Shown here: positions 9,056 through 19,820 of the stretch, piece after piece
Layout of the letters: every line of letters begins with the position of its first letter
Numbering within the stretch: position 1 is the stretch's first letter
Assembly (NCBI GenBank): GCA_002842395.1
Contig: PHCV01000001.1
Coordinates: 124,001 to 188,000 of the forward strand
Direction of reading: 5' to 3'
DNA: 64,000 bases
DNA from: Betaproteobacteria bacterium HGW-Betaproteobacteria-11
Lineage (GTDB): Bacteria > Pseudomonadota > Gammaproteobacteria > Burkholderiales > Rhodocyclaceae
Program-made: the position numbers and the translations under genes
Notes under the pieces: model-generated
Told to the model about the DNA's origin: nothing
Databases searched by the model: none
What the model saw: the letters and a program-made list of their open reading frames with translations, nothing else

Positions 9056-9176
9056 GGTGGCGCCGGAAAAGTCCGGAGAACGGCCAGAATGAATGGCAGC
9101 TCGGTCAGCGATCTTGCGGTCTGCAACGCCGGGCGGCTTGGGTTAATATCCGCCGATTCTAACCCAACGCTGCTTC

Positions 9177-9365
9177 ATGACACCCGATCACTCCTATCGC
9201 ACCCTGATGTGTCTCATCTGCGGGTTCGCCTATGACGAAGCCCGCGGTTTGCCGGAAGAAGGTATTCCGCCTGAAACTCGCTGGGAGGACGTACCACCGA
9301 ACTGGACTTGCCTCGAATGCGGTGCTCGCAAGGAGGATTTTGAAATGGTCGAAATCCGGATATGA
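9177..9365 (+). CDS. Rubredoxin
   Basis: A 62-residue iron protein whose four cysteine ligands form two CxxC knuckles: C12-L-I-C15-G and C45-L-E-C48-G. The YDEARGLPEEGIPPETRWEDVP loop between them is the standard rubredoxin fold. It donates electrons in the cytoplasm. In this lineage a rubredoxin gene often precedes the pil-chp cluster, as here; pilG starts 25 bases later, so the two are probably transcribed together, though no functional link to pili is established. The promoter is probably in the 121-base gap shared with thiD. Confidence 0.95.
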   Translation: MTPDHSYRTLMCLICGFAYDEARGLPEEGIPPETRWEDVPPNWTCLECGARKEDFEMVEIRI

Positions 9366-9389
9366 TGCGGCCGGAGACCAAAAAATAAA

Positions 9390-9788
9390 GTGAGCGAGAC
9401 CCCACCTCGGCTGGCAGGCATCAAAGTGATGGTGATCGATGATTCGAACACCATCCGCAAGAGTGCGGAGATTTTTCTGTTGCAAGCGGGCGCGCGCGTA
9501 TTGCTTGCAGAGGACGGCTTCGATGCCCTGGCAAAAATCAACGACCACCAACCGGACATCATTTTCTGCGACATCCTGATGCCGCGTCTGGATGGTTATC
9601 AGACTTGTTCCCTGATCAAGAAAAACCCCAAATTCGCGGCCACGCCAGTGATCATGCTGTCATCCAAGGATGGCCTGTTCGACCGTGCCCGCGGGCGCAT
9701 GGTGGGTTCCGATGAATATCTAACCAAGCCGTTCACCAAGGACGCCCTGCTGCGTACCGTGGCGGCGCACACTGCGGAGAGAAACTGA
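9390..9788 (+). CDS. pilG: Type IV pilus response regulator PilG
   Basis: Stand-alone CheY-like receiver of the Pil-Chp pathway, which controls twitching and, in Pseudomonas, cAMP signalling. The acidic pocket is VMVIDDSN near residues 13-20, the phospho-acceptor D61 in FCDILMPRLDGY, the Ser of MLSSKDG, and the Lys in YLTKPFTKDA. The 132-residue length is as in other PilG. The start is a GTG at 9390 placed two bases after a stop in another frame; a GGAG ribosome site is 13 bases upstream. pilH follows after two bases, so pilG-pilH-pilI-pilJ-chpA is a tight operon. Confidence 0.92.
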   Translation: MSETPPRLAGIKVMVIDDSNTIRKSAEIFLLQAGARVLLAEDGFDALAKINDHQPDIIFCDILMPRLDGYQTCSLIKKNPKFAATPVIMLSSKDGLFDRARGRMVGSDEYLTKPFTKDALLRTVAAHTAERN

Positions 9789-9790
9789 CC

Positions 9791-10165
9791 ATGACCGTAA
9801 AGAAAATACTGATCATCGATGATTCGCCGACCGAGCGCCTGCTGCTGACGCGGATACTCGCGGCCGGAAATTTCGAAATCACCACGGCCGAAAGCGGAGA
9901 AGAGGGCATCGAGCGGGCGAAGCAACTGCAACCCGACCTCATCCTGATGGATGTGGTGATGCCGGGTACCAATGGTTTCCAGGCCACCCGCGCGTTGTCG
10001 CGGGATGAAGCGACGAAAGAGATCCCGGTCATTATATGCACCACCAAGAATCAGGAAACCGACAAAATCTGGGGATTGCGCCAAGGCGCCCTGGATTTCA
10101 TCGTCAAGCCGGTCGATGGCCCGGCTCTGTTGGCCAAGATTGCGGCCATCGGGCAGGCGGGGTAA
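9791..10165 (+). CDS. pilH: Type IV pilus response regulator PilH
   Basis: Second CheY-like receiver of the Pil-Chp system; in Pseudomonas it acts mainly as a phosphate sink modulating pilus retraction. It has 124 residues: ILIIDDSPTE at 6-15, phospho-acceptor D54 in LILMDVVMPG, the Thr in IICTTKNQET, and the Lys of DFIVKPVDGPAL. The QETDKIWGLRQGA helix after the Thr is typical of PilH. It starts two bases after the pilG stop and ends five bases before the GTG of pilI. Confidence 0.92.
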   Translation: MTVKKILIIDDSPTERLLLTRILAAGNFEITTAESGEEGIERAKQLQPDLILMDVVMPGTNGFQATRALSRDEATKEIPVIICTTKNQETDKIWGLRQGALDFIVKPVDGPALLAKIAAIGQAG

Positions 10166-10170
10166 GCTGC

Positions 10171-10755
10171 GTGGCTCGTCTGAATCGCCGCGAATTCCAG
10201 CAAAATCTGGCGACGCGCCTGACGCAGGCCGAGCGTGGCGAGATCGGCCGCTCACTTTTGGCGGTCGAGTCGGGGGCGGATGACTTGCCGGGCGGCCGCC
10301 GCTGGCTGATCGATTTGTCGGCCTCGGGAGAGGTGGTTCCGCTGCCGCCTTTGACACCGGCACCGCTGACCCAGCCCTGGTTTGCCGGGGTGGCCAACAT
10401 CCGCGGCGCACTCTACAGCGTGGTCGATTTTTCCGCCTGGCGGGGCGGCGCATCGACGCCCCGCAATGCTCAGGCGCGGCTTTTGCTGATCGGTGCCCGG
10501 CATGGCAGCAACAGCGCCCTGCTGGTCGAGCGTGCACTAGGGCTGCGGGCGCGTGAGCAGCTCGCATCGCGGCCCAAAACCGCGCAGGGCGGACTTTCTG
10601 CAGGCGACTCCGGCGCCACGCTGGAGGAATATCCCGCGGAGGATGCGACATCCTGGCTCGGCGAGTCGCTGGCCGATAACGAGGGCATGCTCCACACCGT
10701 GCTCGATGCCTCCGCCTTGCTGTCCACTCGACGTTTTCTCGATATCGTGTGTTGA
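10171..10755 (+). CDS. pilI: CheW-like adaptor PilI
   Basis: CheW domain protein that links the receptor PilJ to the kinase ChpA. The reading frame is open far upstream; the GTG at 10171, shortly after the pilH stop, gives a 194-residue protein starting VARLNRREFQQNLATRL, the usual PilI beginning. The CheW core is the segment PWFAGVANIRGALYSVVDFS, with the conserved G.ANIRG...VVD pattern, followed by LLLIGARHGSNSALLVERALGL. About 25 residues rich in Ser, Thr and Glu in the middle are variable. It lies between pilH and pilJ. Confidence 0.88.
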   Translation: MARLNRREFQQNLATRLTQAERGEIGRSLLAVESGADDLPGGRRWLIDLSASGEVVPLPPLTPAPLTQPWFAGVANIRGALYSVVDFSAWRGGASTPRNAQARLLLIGARHGSNSALLVERALGLRAREQLASRPKTAQGGLSAGDSGATLEEYPAEDATSWLGESLADNEGMLHTVLDASALLSTRRFLDIVC

Positions 10756-10776
10756 ACCCTACTGGAATCGAATCCC

Positions 10777-12813
10777 ATGGCCATCGATCTGAAAACCTTT
10801 TTCAAATTCGGGCACTCCGCTGAGACTTCGGGAGATGTGATGGCCTCTCCGGGCGCGGGGCCGACAGACCCGAGCCGGGAGCCCCTGCTGCGGGGCCTGG
10901 CAATTGCACTTGCCGTCGGCCTTTTGCTCACTATCCTCTCCGCCTATGTACTGGTGCACAACCGCGAGGCGGCCGACGGCTATGCCACGATCACTACCCG
11001 TTTGCAACTGCTCGCCCAGCAGGCGCCGCGGGCTGTCACGCGCAGTCTACGTGGCGAGACCGAAGGCTTGGCCGAACTGGCTGAAGCCGACCGGCGCATC
11101 AACGAATTGGTCGGTATCCTGAAGCAGGGGGGTAACAGTGAAAACGTGTTCGTTCCTGCGACCAGCGATGTTAGCAAGCCTGCCTTGGCCGACCTGGTCG
11201 AGGCCTGGAAGCCGCAACACGCCCTGATCCAGAAGATGACCAGTCAGGCCAAGTCGCTGGCGGCGCTGGGTCGTCTCGTCGAAACCACGGTGAAGGCCGG
11301 GCCGGCGCTTTCCGCTGCGGTGGAAAGCGCCGGGGGCCGCTTGCCGGTTTACGTCGAGCGTCTGGTGCGCGGCGCCGCCCAGCTCGCGCTTACACCACAG
11401 TACGGCGAGGCAGCCTACGCCCAGTTCCGGCGCGATCTGGCGCTGGCACGCGAACTCGCTCCCGCCGGCAGCGCGCTGGCCAAGACGCTGGGCGAGCTTG
11501 ACGAACTGGCCGCTGTCCTGCCGGCCGAGCCGAAGTCATTGCTGGAAGCCCTGCAGGCCGGATTCACACTGCAAAAGGATCTGCCCAGGCTCAGTTCCAT
11601 GAGTGCTGACCTTGCGCTGTCCTACGAACGCGAATACAACCGCAGTGGCTTGGCCTCGTTCGAAGAAGGCGGAGGTGGTTCGGGTCTGGCCGGTCTGGGC
11701 TTGCCCTCGTTTGGATCCCTCACGCTGGTGGCGATTGTTCTTCTGGTTTTTTACGCCAACGCCGATGCTACTCGCCGTCGGCTTGAGGCCGAAGAGCAGC
11801 GCCGCCGTGCCGAGGCCGAGCGGGAGATGGCGCAGAACGCGATTTTGCGTCTGCTCAATGAAATGAGCGATCTGGCCGATGGCGACCTGACCGTGCGCAC
11901 CACGGTAACCGAAGATATCACCGGCGCCATCGCTGATTCGGTGAACTTCGCCATCGAGGAGTTGGCGACCCTGGTGCGACGGCTGAACGATGCCGCCGAA
12001 CGGGTGACGCACACCACCGATCAGGCGCAGGGGATTTCGCGCCGCCTGTTGCAGGCCGCCGAGGCCCAGGCCAAGGAAATTCGTGAGACCAGTGCGGCCG
12101 TGCTGGCTACGGTCGATTCGATGAAAGCGGTGTCGGTTTCGGCGCAGGATTCTGCCGAGGTTGCCCAGGTTTCACTCGAGACCGCCCAAAAGGGTGCTAC
12201 GGCTGTGGCCGATTCGATTTCAGGCATGAATGAAATTCGCGGCCAGATTCAGGAGACCGCCAAACGCATCAAACGGCTGGGCGAATCATCGCAGGAGATC
12301 GGTGAAATCGTCGAGCTGATTTCCGACATTACCGAACAGACCAACGTGCTGGCCTTGAACGCGGCCATCCAGGCTGCGTCGGCGGGTGAGGCCGGGCGGG
12401 GTTTCTCGGTGGTGGCGGAAGAAGTGCAGCGGCTGGCGGAACGCTCGGCCGAGGCGACCAAGCAGATTGCAGCCCTGGTAAAAACGATTCAGACCGATAC
12501 CCACGATGCCGTGGCCGCCATGGAGCAATCGACGCAGGGCGTGGTCGAAGGCGCTCGTCTGTCGGACGCCGCAGGCCAGTCGCTGGCGGAGATTTCCAGT
12601 GTGTCGCAGGATCTGGCGGAGCGCGTGACCGCCATTGCTTCTGCCACGCAGATCCAGGCTGAAAGGGCGACTGCCGTGGCTGCGGCGATGAAGGACATTC
12701 TCGAAATTACCGACCAGACCACGGCGGGTACGCAGCAGACCACCCGATCGGTAACCGAACTGTCCGAACTGGCGGTCGAACTCAAGGGTTCGGTGGCTGG
12801 CTTCAAGGTGTGA
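10777..12813 (+). CDS. pilJ: Methyl-accepting chemotaxis protein PilJ
   Basis: Receptor of the Pil-Chp system. The 678-residue protein has a cytoplasmic head, a first membrane helix at about residues 44-63 ([20 protein letters not shown]), a large helical periplasmic region, a second membrane helix near 313-330 ([12 protein letters not shown]), a HAMP-like coiled segment, and the methyl-accepting signalling domain. The hairpin tip is [20 protein letters not shown] near residues 519-538, followed by [18 protein letters not shown]. The start is 21 bases after pilI and the gene is followed by chpA after 10 bases. The periplasmic part shows PilJ-type repeats of helical bundles; the ligand is not evident. 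Confidence 0.93.
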   Translation: MAIDLKTFFKFGHSAETSGDVMASPGAGPTDPSREPLLRGLAIALAVGLLLTILSAYVLVHNREAADGYATITTRLQLLAQQAPRAVTRSLRGETEGLAELAEADRRINELVGILKQGGNSENVFVPATSDVSKPALADLVEAWKPQHALIQKMTSQAKSLAALGRLVETTVKAGPALSAAVESAGGRLPVYVERLVRGAAQLALTPQYGEAAYAQFRRDLALARELAPAGSALAKTLGELDELAAVLPAEPKSLLEALQAGFTLQKDLPRLSSMSADLALSYEREYNRSGLASFEEGGGGSGLAGLGLPSFGSLTLVAIVLLVFYANADATRRRLEAEEQRRRAEAEREMAQNAILRLLNEMSDLADGDLTVRTTVTEDITGAIADSVNFAIEELATLVRRLNDAAERVTHTTDQAQGISRRLLQAAEAQAKEIRETSAAVLATVDSMKAVSVSAQDSAEVAQVSLETAQKGATAVADSISGMNEIRGQIQETAKRIKRLGESSQEIGEIVELISDITEQTNVLALNAAIQAASAGEAGRGFSVVAEEVQRLAERSAEATKQIAALVKTIQTDTHDAVAAMEQSTQGVVEGARLSDAAGQSLAEISSVSQDLAERVTAIASATQIQAERATAVAAAMKDILEITDQTTAGTQQTTRSVTELSELAVELKGSVAGFKV

Positions 12814-12823
12814 CCCGGAATTC

Positions 12824-15800
12824 ATGACAAGTGATCTCGACATCGGCCCGCTGTCCTGGGTAAAAGGTGAAATCGACCTTGCGCTGGAGCATGCCGCGGC
12901 CAGTCTGCGGGTTCATGCCGATAGTCCCGAAGGCGAGTCACTGCACCAGGTGCGAACCAGCCTGCATCAAGTGTATGGTGCGCTGGCGGTGGTCGGGCTC
13001 GATGGGGTCATCGAGTTTTGCCAGTCGATCGAGGCGACACTGGCAGCCCTGGTGGATGGCCGGGCGGCAGACCCCGCAACGGCCATCCATGCGGTAGAAA
13101 ATGGCCTGGACGGCTTGCGTGCCTATCTTGACGATCTGATGAGCGGTAGCGCCCACCAGCCATTGAAACTGTTTCCGGCGTACCGGGACCTGGTTCTGGC
13201 GCGTGGGCTACCGGCGCCGAATCCGGCCGAACTTTTCTTCCCCGACCTTACCCAGCGCCCGCCCAAGCGAGAGCGGGAACCCGCTCCACTGCTTCCCGAG
13301 GCCCTGCAAGCGCGGCTCAAGGCGGCGCGGCTGGGTTTCGAGCGCGGTCTGGCGAAATGGATCAAGGGCGATGCCAAGGGCATCAGCGAAATGAAGGCCT
13401 CGCTGATCATGATCGAGGCGACCCGCAAATCATCGGCTGCGCGTGCCTTGTGGTGGGCGGCGCTGGGCGTGCTCGACGCGCTTGGCGCCGATGGCTTGCC
13501 GGATCCCGGTGCGGTGCGGCATTATCTGCTGCGTCTGGCAGCGCGGGTCAGGAAACTGGTAGTCGGAACCGAGGATGCGGCTACCGCACTGATGCGCGAG
13601 ACTCTTTACCTGGTGGCTACGGCAACCCACGGCCATGCGCCGCTGGCGGTGGTGCGTGCGGCCTACCGGCTCGATCAGGAGACCTTGCCCAAACCGGTAG
13701 CCGACCAGCTCGAACCCCGTGTTCGCCGCTTGCGCGAGCTCGTGGCGGCTGCCAAGGACGACTGGAACCGTCTTTCGGCCGGTACCGTGGCGGCTCTGCC
13801 GCCGTTCCATGAGCGGGTGACGAAGATCGCCGAGGAAGCGGCCCTGACGCAACAAGCCGCCTATATTCGCCTTGCCGAGTCCATCTGCCGCCAGGCCGAC
13901 CTGTTACGCCGTGACCCCACGCGCCATAACGAGACGCTGGCCCTGGAAATGGCGACGGCACTGCTCCTGGCAGAAGCCGCGCTCGACAATTTTTCCACCC
14001 TGGATGCCGACTTTGCGCAACTCACGGATATCGTCAGCGGTCGCCTCGATGCGCTCTCGCGTGGCGAAACCCTGTCCACGCTGGAGTTGCCACATCTCGA
14101 CGCCATGTCGCGCAAGGCTCAGGAACGCCTGTTGATCGAATCCGTGGCGCGCGAGATACGCACCAATCTCGGTGCCATCGAGCAGACCCTGGATGCGTTC
14201 TTCCGCGATCCTTCGCGTCAGGCGACACTGGCGGCGCTGCAGCAGCCGATTCGTCAGATTCAGGGCGCCCTGGCCGTACTTGGCGAGAGCCGGGCGGTCG
14301 ATGTATTGGCCGAATGCGCCGCCGCCATCGGGCACTTCGCCGAACCCGAGGTCGTGCCGCAACCCGGCGAATTTGAAGACGTGGCGCAGAAGCTCGCCGC
14401 ATTGGGCTTCTTTGTCGAGCAATTGCAACATGGAGCGGCCGATATCGATGCCATTCTTGCTCCCCCGGCATCTTCCCTGACACCTGCTCCGGTGATCGAG
14501 ACGGAGGCTGCGGCTGAAATCGAAGTGGAAGGGGAAGCGGAACCCGCCGTCGCGCCAGCGCCGACTTTAATGGCTGGCGAGATTCCACATGCCGAGAGCG
14601 AAAGTGAAAGCGGCCTTGAGCTTCCGCTCGAGCCCGTGCCGGAAATCCCTGTGCCGCTCGAGGCTCCGGCGCCCTCCGCCGAAGCCACCCGCCTAGCCGA
14701 AGCCAGTGCCGAGGAACTCGATGCCGAATTGCTTGGCATCTTCCTCGAGGAAGCACAGGAGGTGCTCTCGACCATCGAAGAACATCTGCCAAGGTTGCAT
14801 GCGGCACCACATGAGCGTGATACCCTGGTCGTCCTGCGGCGCAGCTTCCACACGCTCAAGGGCAGCGGCCGCATGGTCGGCCTCGCCGACTTGGGCGAGG
14901 CTGCCTGGAACGTCGAGCAGGTGATGAATCGCTGGCTCGACGAAGGGCGCGAGGCGACCCCGGAACTGCTTGCCATGCTGGATCTGGCGGCAGAGATTTT
15001 CCGGGCCTGGGTGAAGCAGCTCGCAGCCGGTGGCAGCAGTCATTTCAAGGTGAGCGGATTGCTCCGGCAATGCGCGGGGTTGCGTGGCGAAAGCATTGAG
15101 GCCGCTGCACCGATCGAACCGGCGGCGGCAGAGCCGGCCAGCGAAGCTCCGCCACCGCCCGAGGCGTTGCCGGAAATGGCGGAGGTTTCCGCCATGGCGA
15201 CGGTGATCGATTTTCCCGAACCGCAGCCGATACGGGTCGGCGAGATCGAGGTCGAGCCAGCGCTGTTCGGCATGTATCTGGAAGAAACACGAGGCCACCT
15301 CGCCACCTTGCAGGCGCTGCTCGGCCGTGAAGCCATCCCCGACAACGAAGGGATTCGGGCCGCGCATACCACGGCCAGCATCTCGGCGGCGGCCGGTTTC
15401 ATGCCGATTCACCATCTGGCGCACGCGCTGGAGGCCGCCCTGTTGCGCTTTGCCCAGGTCGAGGTGATTCCTGGCGACGATCAGCGTTTCGTCTTCGCCC
15501 GTTGCGCCGGTGCGCTGGAAGGCATGCTGGGCGCGGTTGCCGAGCGACGGATGCCGAAAGAGGAAGCCGAACTGGCCGCTGCCCTCGAGGCCATGACGCC
15601 GCTGGCGACCGCGCTTGCCCCCTCCTTCGGCGCGGCGGAGGAAGTCAGCACGGCGCTGGAAAAAACCGAGGTGGCCGGCGAGGAAGTCGCCGTGCCGGCG
15701 GAAATACCGGAAGGCGACCTGGAACGGCGGGCCGTGCGGATTGCGGACGAAGTCGATGCCCAGTTGCTGCCGCTTTTCCTCGAGGAAAGCGCCGACCTGA

Positions 15801-18016
15801 TGCGCCAGATTGGCGAACTGCTGCGTTCCTGGCGCATCTCGCCGGCGGCCGAGGATACCCCCCGCGCCCTGACGCGGGTCCTGCATACGTTGAAGGGCAG
15901 CGCGCGCATGGCCGGGGTGATGAGTTGTGGCGAGCTGCTGCACGCGATGGAAACCCGGATCGAGGATGCCCTGGCCAGAGGAGCCGTTACGCCGGCCGTC
16001 ATCGATGGCCTGGAAAACTCCTATGACCGCGCCGCCGGACTGATCGATCGCCTGCAGCCAGGACGTCCCGCGGCCCTGGTGGCAGCCGTTGCGGCTACCC
16101 CGGCCACCGAAACAACAGCGGCAGCCGCTGGCGAACCGGCGACCCCGGCGATGCCTGCGGCTGCCCAGCCGCACGCCGTGGCCCAGGCGCAGTTGCGGGT
16201 ACGCGCCGAGCAGGTCGATCGATGGGTGAATGAGGCCGGTGAAATTGCCATCGCCCGCGCCCGCATCGAAGGCGAGATGCGGGAACTCAAGACTTCCCTG
16301 TTCGACCTGACGGAAAATGTATCGCGTTTGCGGGCTTATTTGCGCGAGGTCGAAATCCAGGCCGAAACGCAGTTGCAATCACGTCAGGCCCAAGCGACGG
16401 AACACGGACAGGAATTCGATCCGCTGGAACTCGATCGCTTCACCCGTTTCCAGGAGGTGACACGGATGATGGCCGAGAGCGTGGGCGACGTGTCCACCGT
16501 ACAGCAAAACCTGTTGCGCAATCTCGATCATGCCAACGCGGCGCTGGCCGCCCAGGCACGGCTCAATCGCGAGCTGTCGCAGCGCCTGATGGGTGCGCGC
16601 ATGGTGCCGTTCGACAGCCTGGCCGAGCGCTTGCACCGGGTGGTGCGGCAGGCGGCCAAGGATGCCGGCAAGCGGGCCAACCTGGATATTCGTTATGGTC
16701 AGACCGAAATGGATCGCTCGGTACTGGAGAAAATGGCCGGGCCGCTCGAACACTTGTTGCGCAACAGTGTGGCGCACGGCATCGAGGACGGGCCCAGTCG
16801 GGTCGCGGCGGGCAAACCGGCGATTGGTCAGGTCACTCTGTCACTGCTGCAGGAAGGCAACGAAATCATCATCAGCCTGGCCGATGATGGCGCCGGGCTG
16901 AGTTTTGACGCGATTCGCCAGCATGCCGTCGAACGTGGCCTGCTCGATCCCGCCGCTGCCACTGCCGCCGATGAGGCGGTGCTGACTCAGCTGATTTTTC
17001 AGTCGGGTTTCTCCACGGCCGACGAGGTCACGGCTCTGGCCGGGCGCGGGGTCGGCATGGATGTGGTGAAAAACGAAACCACGGCGCTCGGTGGTCGCAT
17101 CGATGTCGTTTCCCGTAGCGGGGAAGGCGCCACGTTTCGCCTGACCCTGCCCCTCACTCTGGCGGTGACCCAGGCCGTTCTGGCGCAGGTCGGCCACCGA
17201 CATTATGCGATTCCTTCGGCCGTGGTCGAACAGGCCGTCGAACTCAAGGCCGAGGCCCTTGCCTCGATCCGTCAGGCCGGAGGCGTGGAATGGCACGGCA
17301 CGCATTATCCCTGGCATTATCTGCCGCAGTTGCTCGGTGCCGAGCAACTGCCCCCGCCACCGGCGCGACGCACCTGGCTGCTGCATGTGCGTGGCGGTAC
17401 CGGCGCAGTGGCCCTGGAAGTCGATGGTCTGGCCGGCAATCAGGAAATCGTGGTCAAGCCGATCGGAGTCCAGCTGGCGCGGGTGCCGGGTCTGCTCGGG
17501 GCCACGGTGCTGCCTGACGGCGAGATCGTTTTCATCATCAATCCGGTGGCACTGCTGGCCCATGCCAGCGAGCGAAGCCTGACTGCCGCTGCGCGGGCAC
17601 CCCACTTGCCGTTGAAAGAGGAAGCCGCGCCGACGACGACGGTGCCGACCGTAATGGTGGTCGATGATTCGCTGACCGTGCGCAAGATTGCCGGCCGCCT
17701 GCTGGCACGACACGGTTATCGGGTACTGGCGGCCAAGGATGGGGTCGATGCGCTGGAACAGCTCGGCGAGGAAATGCCCGACGTGATGTTGGTCGATATC
17801 GAAATGCCACGCATGGATGGCTTCGATCTGACCCGGCATGTGCGCGCCGATGTTCGCTTGCGGGGAATCCCGATCATCATGATTACTTCGCGTACGGCCG
17901 AGAAACACCGCAGTCATGCCGCTGAAATCGGGGTCAACTACTACCTCGGCAAACCCTATGACGAAGACGAGTTGCTGGCCCGCATTGCCGAGTTTAGTGA
18001 AAAAAGGAAAACCTGA
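12824..18016 (+). CDS. chpA: Hybrid CheA-type histidine kinase ChpA (PilL) of the type IV pilus pathway
   Basis: A very large kinase of 1730 residues. After about 570 residues of helical HPt-like bundles comes a Pro/Ala/Glu linker, then an HPt with the phospho-acceptor H676 in [12 protein letters not shown]. Next is a degenerate HPt in which H848 is kept but the following Lys-Gly is lost ([13 protein letters not shown]), then another intact HPt with H1021 ([12 protein letters not shown]). These are followed by a dimerisation and CheA ATPase region ([13 protein letters not shown] from about 1310, [12 protein letters not shown] near 1406), a CheW domain, and a C-terminal receiver with D1658 in [12 protein letters not shown] copy of the dispersed 25-nt element encodes APAPTL in the linker near residue 578. 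The stop overlaps the next start by one base. Confidence 0.94.
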   Translation: MTSDLDIGPLSWVKGEIDLALEHAAASLRVHADSPEGESLHQVRTSLHQVYGALAVVGLDGVIEFCQSIEATLAALVDGRAADPATAIHAVENGLDGLRAYLDDLMSGSAHQPLKLFPAYRDLVLARGLPAPNPAELFFPDLTQRPPKREREPAPLLPEALQARLKAARLGFERGLAKWIKGDAKGISEMKASLIMIEATRKSSAARALWWAALGVLDALGADGLPDPGAVRHYLLRLAARVRKLVVGTEDAATALMRETLYLVATATHGHAPLAVVRAAYRLDQETLPKPVADQLEPRVRRLRELVAAAKDDWNRLSAGTVAALPPFHERVTKIAEEAALTQQAAYIRLAESICRQADLLRRDPTRHNETLALEMATALLLAEAALDNFSTLDADFAQLTDIVSGRLDALSRGETLSTLELPHLDAMSRKAQERLLIESVAREIRTNLGAIEQTLDAFFRDPSRQATLAALQQPIRQIQGALAVLGESRAVDVLAECAAAIGHFAEPEVVPQPGEFEDVAQKLAALGFFVEQLQHGAADIDAILAPPASSLTPAPVIETEAAAEIEVEGEAEPAVAPAPTLMAGEIPHAESESESGLELPLEPVPEIPVPLEAPAPSAEATRLAEASAEELDAELLGIFLEEAQEVLSTIEEHLPRLHAAPHERDTLVVLRRSFHTLKGSGRMVGLADLGEAAWNVEQVMNRWLDEGREATPELLAMLDLAAEIFRAWVKQLAAGGSSHFKVSGLLRQCAGLRGESIEAAAPIEPAAAEPASEAPPPPEALPEMAEVSAMATVIDFPEPQPIRVGEIEVEPALFGMYLEETRGHLATLQALLGREAIPDNEGIRAAHTTASISAAAGFMPIHHLAHALEAALLRFAQVEVIPGDDQRFVFARCAGALEGMLGAVAERRMPKEEAELAAALEAMTPLATALAPSFGAAEEVSTALEKTEVAGEEVAVPAEIPEGDLERRAVRIADEVDAQLLPLFLEESADLMRQIGELLRSWRISPAAEDTPRALTRVLHTLKGSARMAGVMSCGELLHAMETRIEDALARGAVTPAVIDGLENSYDRAAGLIDRLQPGRPAALVAAVAATPATETTAAAAGEPATPAMPAAAQPHAVAQAQLRVRAEQVDRWVNEAGEIAIARARIEGEMRELKTSLFDLTENVSRLRAYLREVEIQAETQLQSRQAQATEHGQEFDPLELDRFTRFQEVTRMMAESVGDVSTVQQNLLRNLDHANAALAAQARLNRELSQRLMGARMVPFDSLAERLHRVVRQAAKDAGKRANLDIRYGQTEMDRSVLEKMAGPLEHLLRNSVAHGIEDGPSRVAAGKPAIGQVTLSLLQEGNEIIISLADDGAGLSFDAIRQHAVERGLLDPAAATAADEAVLTQLIFQSGFSTADEVTALAGRGVGMDVVKNETTALGGRIDVVSRSGEGATFRLTLPLTLAVTQAVLAQVGHRHYAIPSAVVEQAVELKAEALASIRQAGGVEWHGTHYPWHYLPQLLGAEQLPPPPARRTWLLHVRGGTGAVALEVDGLAGNQEIVVKPIGVQLARVPGLLGATVLPDGEIVFIINPVALLAHASERSLTAAARAPHLPLKEEAAPTTTVPTVMVVDDSLTVRKIAGRLLARHGYRVLAAKDGVDALEQLGEEMPDVMLVDIEMPRMDGFDLTRHVRADVRLRGIPIIMITSRTAEKHRSHAAEIGVNYYLGKPYDEDELLARIAEFSEKRKT
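14545..14569 (-). repeat. Dispersed 25-nt element, copy 2 (inside chpA linker)
   Basis: Minus-strand reading: TAAAGTCGGCGCTGGC, GCG, ACGGCG; the first A of the consensus is T. It lies in the Pro/Ala/Glu-rich linker of chpA, where the coding strand gives Ala-Pro-Ala-Pro-Thr-Leu, so the frame is kept. Confidence 0.8.
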
Positions 18017-18501
18017 TGCAAGACAGCGAAATGAAACGCCCCTTCAAGGTGCTCGGGATTCAGCAGATCGCTGTCGGCGCTCCTTCGCGCGAACGGTTGT
18101 CGCGCCTGTGGGTGGATATGCTGGGTTTCGAGGTCACTGGGCATTTCGTCAGCGAGAAGGAAAACGTCGATGAGGCGATTACCGCGATCGGTAGCGGTCC
18201 GTTCAAGGTCGAGGTCGACCTGATGCAGCCGCTCGACGCCAGCAGGAAACCGGCGGTGCATGAACCGCCGCTTAACCATATCGGGCTGTGGATCGACGAT
18301 CTGCCGCGCGCCGTGGACTGGCTGACGGCGCAGGGTGTGCGTTTTGCCCCAGGCGGCATCCGCAAAGGCGCGGCGGGTTACGACATTACCTTCCTCCATC
18401 CGAAAGCGAACGAACAATTCCCGATCGCTGGCGAAGGGGTGCTGATCGAACTGGTGCAGGCGCCCAGTGAAGTCATCGAGGCTTTTGCCCGTCTGGGTTG
18501 A
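18016..18501 (+). CDS. VOC-family (glyoxalase / methylmalonyl-CoA epimerase-like) protein
   Basis: A 161-residue cytoplasmic protein with two beta-alpha-beta-beta-beta modules of the vicinal oxygen chelate fold. [20 protein letters not shown] opens the first and [20 protein letters not shown] opens the second. Metal-ligand candidates are the His in LNHIGLW and the Glu in [10 protein letters not shown]; the usual first His of the glyoxalase set is replaced by Gln (IQQIAVGA), so glyoxalase I activity is doubtful. The FLHPKANE segment resembles methylmalonyl-CoA epimerase-type members. The ATG overlaps the chpA stop by one base, so it is the distal gene of the pil-chp operon, an arrangement whose meaning is unclear. 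Its 3' end overlaps the convergent plsC by 29 bases. Confidence 0.75.
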   Translation: MQDSEMKRPFKVLGIQQIAVGAPSRERLSRLWVDMLGFEVTGHFVSEKENVDEAITAIGSGPFKVEVDLMQPLDASRKPAVHEPPLNHIGLWIDDLPRAVDWLTAQGVRFAPGGIRKGAAGYDITFLHPKANEQFPIAGEGVLIELVQAPSEVIEAFARLG

Positions 18502-19297
18502 TCTGTTGGCCGTGCCTGCCCGGTTTCTGCCCGAGGGCATGAGCGATGGCGTGATGGGCATGTGCGGCAAGATGACGCCGGTCGACGCCTGAAACCGCGA
18601 TCACGGGTAATGCTTTGACATGGACGATCAGTTTTTCGGCGCTGGCGATCGACCACAGGCATTCGAGCAGGCTTGTTTCGCCAACATAGTCGGCGGCGTG
18701 ACTGGTCTGTCCTGATTCATCGCCGTAGTGCAAAAGCCAGGGCAGGACGGGTGCGCCACCATCGATGGCGCTCTGGAACAACGCCGCATGGAAAGGCAGC
18801 ACGTGGCTGCCATCGCTGGTGGTGCCTTCCGGAAATACGGCTACCAGCCGGCCGGCGGACAGCTGACCGACCAGATGCTCGCGCGTCGCCTGCGCTGCGC
18901 GGCGCGAACCGCGTTCGAGAAAGATGGTTTCGGTATGCCGGGCAAGCCAGCCGAGCAGTGGCCAGTGCCGCACTTCCTGTTTGGCGACGAAGGCAGCCGG
19001 CGCCAGAGCGTTGATGACAAAAATATCGAGGAAGGAGATGTGGTTGGCGACCAGAAAGCCGTGCGGGATCCCGCCGTTCGCCGAGCCCGGGATTTCCGGC
19101 GTCTCGCCAGCGCCGACTTTTATGGCCACGCCCAGCCGTTCGACGAGCTGCCGTGACCAACGTTGTTTCATCGCCAACCGGTGCGACCTGTTGCTCAGGG
19201 GATAGATCAGCGCGACGCTGAGCAGACCACGGAGCAGATGAAAGGCAAGGTGCGCCAGACGCAGCGCGGCGCGCAAAGAGGTGAACGACAAGGTCAT
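18473..19297 (-). CDS. plsC: 1-acyl-sn-glycerol-3-phosphate acyltransferase (PlsC-type)
   Basis: Membrane acyltransferase making phosphatidic acid. Block I is [11 protein letters not shown] (the catalytic H-x4-D), block [13 protein letters not shown], block III the glycerophosphate-binding [12 protein letters not shown], and block [15 protein letters not shown] hydrophobic N-terminal helix lies at about residues 16-36. At 274 residues it is slightly long, with a His/Arg-rich C-terminal tail. One copy of the dispersed element is read in frame as KVGAGETPE between the first helix and block I, a region that is variable in the family. The 3' end overlaps the convergent VOC gene by 29 bases. Confidence 0.88.
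   Translation of the reverse strand: MTLSFTSLRAALRLAHLAFHLLRGLLSVALIYPLSNRSHRLAMKQRWSRQLVERLGVAIKVGAGETPEIPGSANGGIPHGFLVANHISFLDIFVINALAPAAFVAKQEVRHWPLLGWLARHTETIFLERGSRRAAQATREHLVGQLSAGRLVAVFPEGTTSDGSHVLPFHAALFQSAIDGGAPVLPWLLHYGDESGQTSHAADYVGETSLLECLWSIASAEKLIVHVKALPVIAVSGVDRRHLAAHAHHAIAHALGQKPGRHGQQINPDGQKPR
19097..19121 (-). repeat. Dispersed 25-nt element, copy 3 (inside plsC)
   Basis: Minus-strand reading: AAAAGTCGGCGCTGGC, GAG, ACGCCG. It is in frame in plsC as Lys-Val-Gly-Ala-Gly-Glu-Thr-Pro. This is the only in-gene copy whose AAAA-first strand is also the coding strand. Confidence 0.85.
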
Positions 19298-19337
19298 GCG
19301 GCGAGTTTATGACCGTGCCGTTACCACAGTGTGACCG

Positions 19338-19799
19338 TCAATGCGAAACGCGGGTTGCTCCGCCACCAGAGAGGATGCGCACCCGTTCGCCGGGGTGAAA
19401 TTGCTCGTCGGCTTCCTGGGTTACGGCGATCAGTTGGCCATTGTCGAGCTTGATGGTGATTTCGAGGCCATCCTTCTTGGTCGTATGTTCCTCAATGGCT
19501 TGCCCGGCCAATCCGCCGGCGACGGCACCGAGTACCGAGCCAACGGTCGAGCCCTTGCCGCGGCCGACATTGCTGCCGGCGACGCCACCCACCACAGCCC
19601 CGGCGGCCACACCGACGCCCGAGCGGGTGCCCTCGATGGTCACTGTGCGCACCGACTCGACCACTCCGAGGCGCACCGACTGTTCGCCGCGCGTCTGGGA
19701 ACGGGAATAAGCGGCACCCGACTGGCTGCTGGCACAGGCGGCCAGGGTCAGCGCGGCGCAGGCGGAAAGCAGGACAAGCAACAAGCGGCAGTTTCTCAT
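19338..19799 (-). CDS. Glycine-zipper outer-membrane lipoprotein (SlyB/Pcp-like)
   Basis: A 153-residue lipoprotein: signal peptide with lipobox LAAC and the acylated Cys at about residue 22, followed by a Ser/Gln-rich stretch. The RLGVVESVRTVTIEG strand precedes a 2TM glycine-zipper (GVGVAAGAVVGGVAGSNVG, then GSVLGAVAGGLAGQAIEE), and the C-terminus has the small beta segment EITIKLDNGQLIAVTQE. This architecture is that of SlyB/Pcp-type lipoproteins, which sit in the outer membrane and help envelope integrity. It lies between plsC and the PfkB kinase gene, both on the same strand, with short gaps. Confidence 0.85.
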   Translation of the reverse strand: MRNCRLLLVLLSACAALTLAACASSQSGAAYSRSQTRGEQSVRLGVVESVRTVTIEGTRSGVGVAAGAVVGGVAGSNVGRGKGSTVGSVLGAVAGGLAGQAIEEHTTKKDGLEITIKLDNGQLIAVTQEADEQFHPGERVRILSGGGATRVSH

Positions 19800-19820
19800 G
19801 ACAGATCCTTTCGTAAAAAA

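Noticed and set aside
9062-9075. CCGGAAAAGTCCGG upstream of thiD as a copy of the dispersed element
   Set aside because: Only AAAAGTC is shared; it is a small perfect hairpin of its own and lacks the GGCGCTGGC and ACGGCG parts.
14000-14016. GATGCCGACTTTGC in chpA as another element copy
   Set aside because: Only nine bases of the first block match and the ACGGCG block is missing.
14693-16378. Long open frame (561 codons) on the strand opposite chpA
   Set aside because: Antisense shadow of a high-GC gene with strong third-position bias; the protein is low-complexity with no domain, while the plus-strand frame is a clear kinase.
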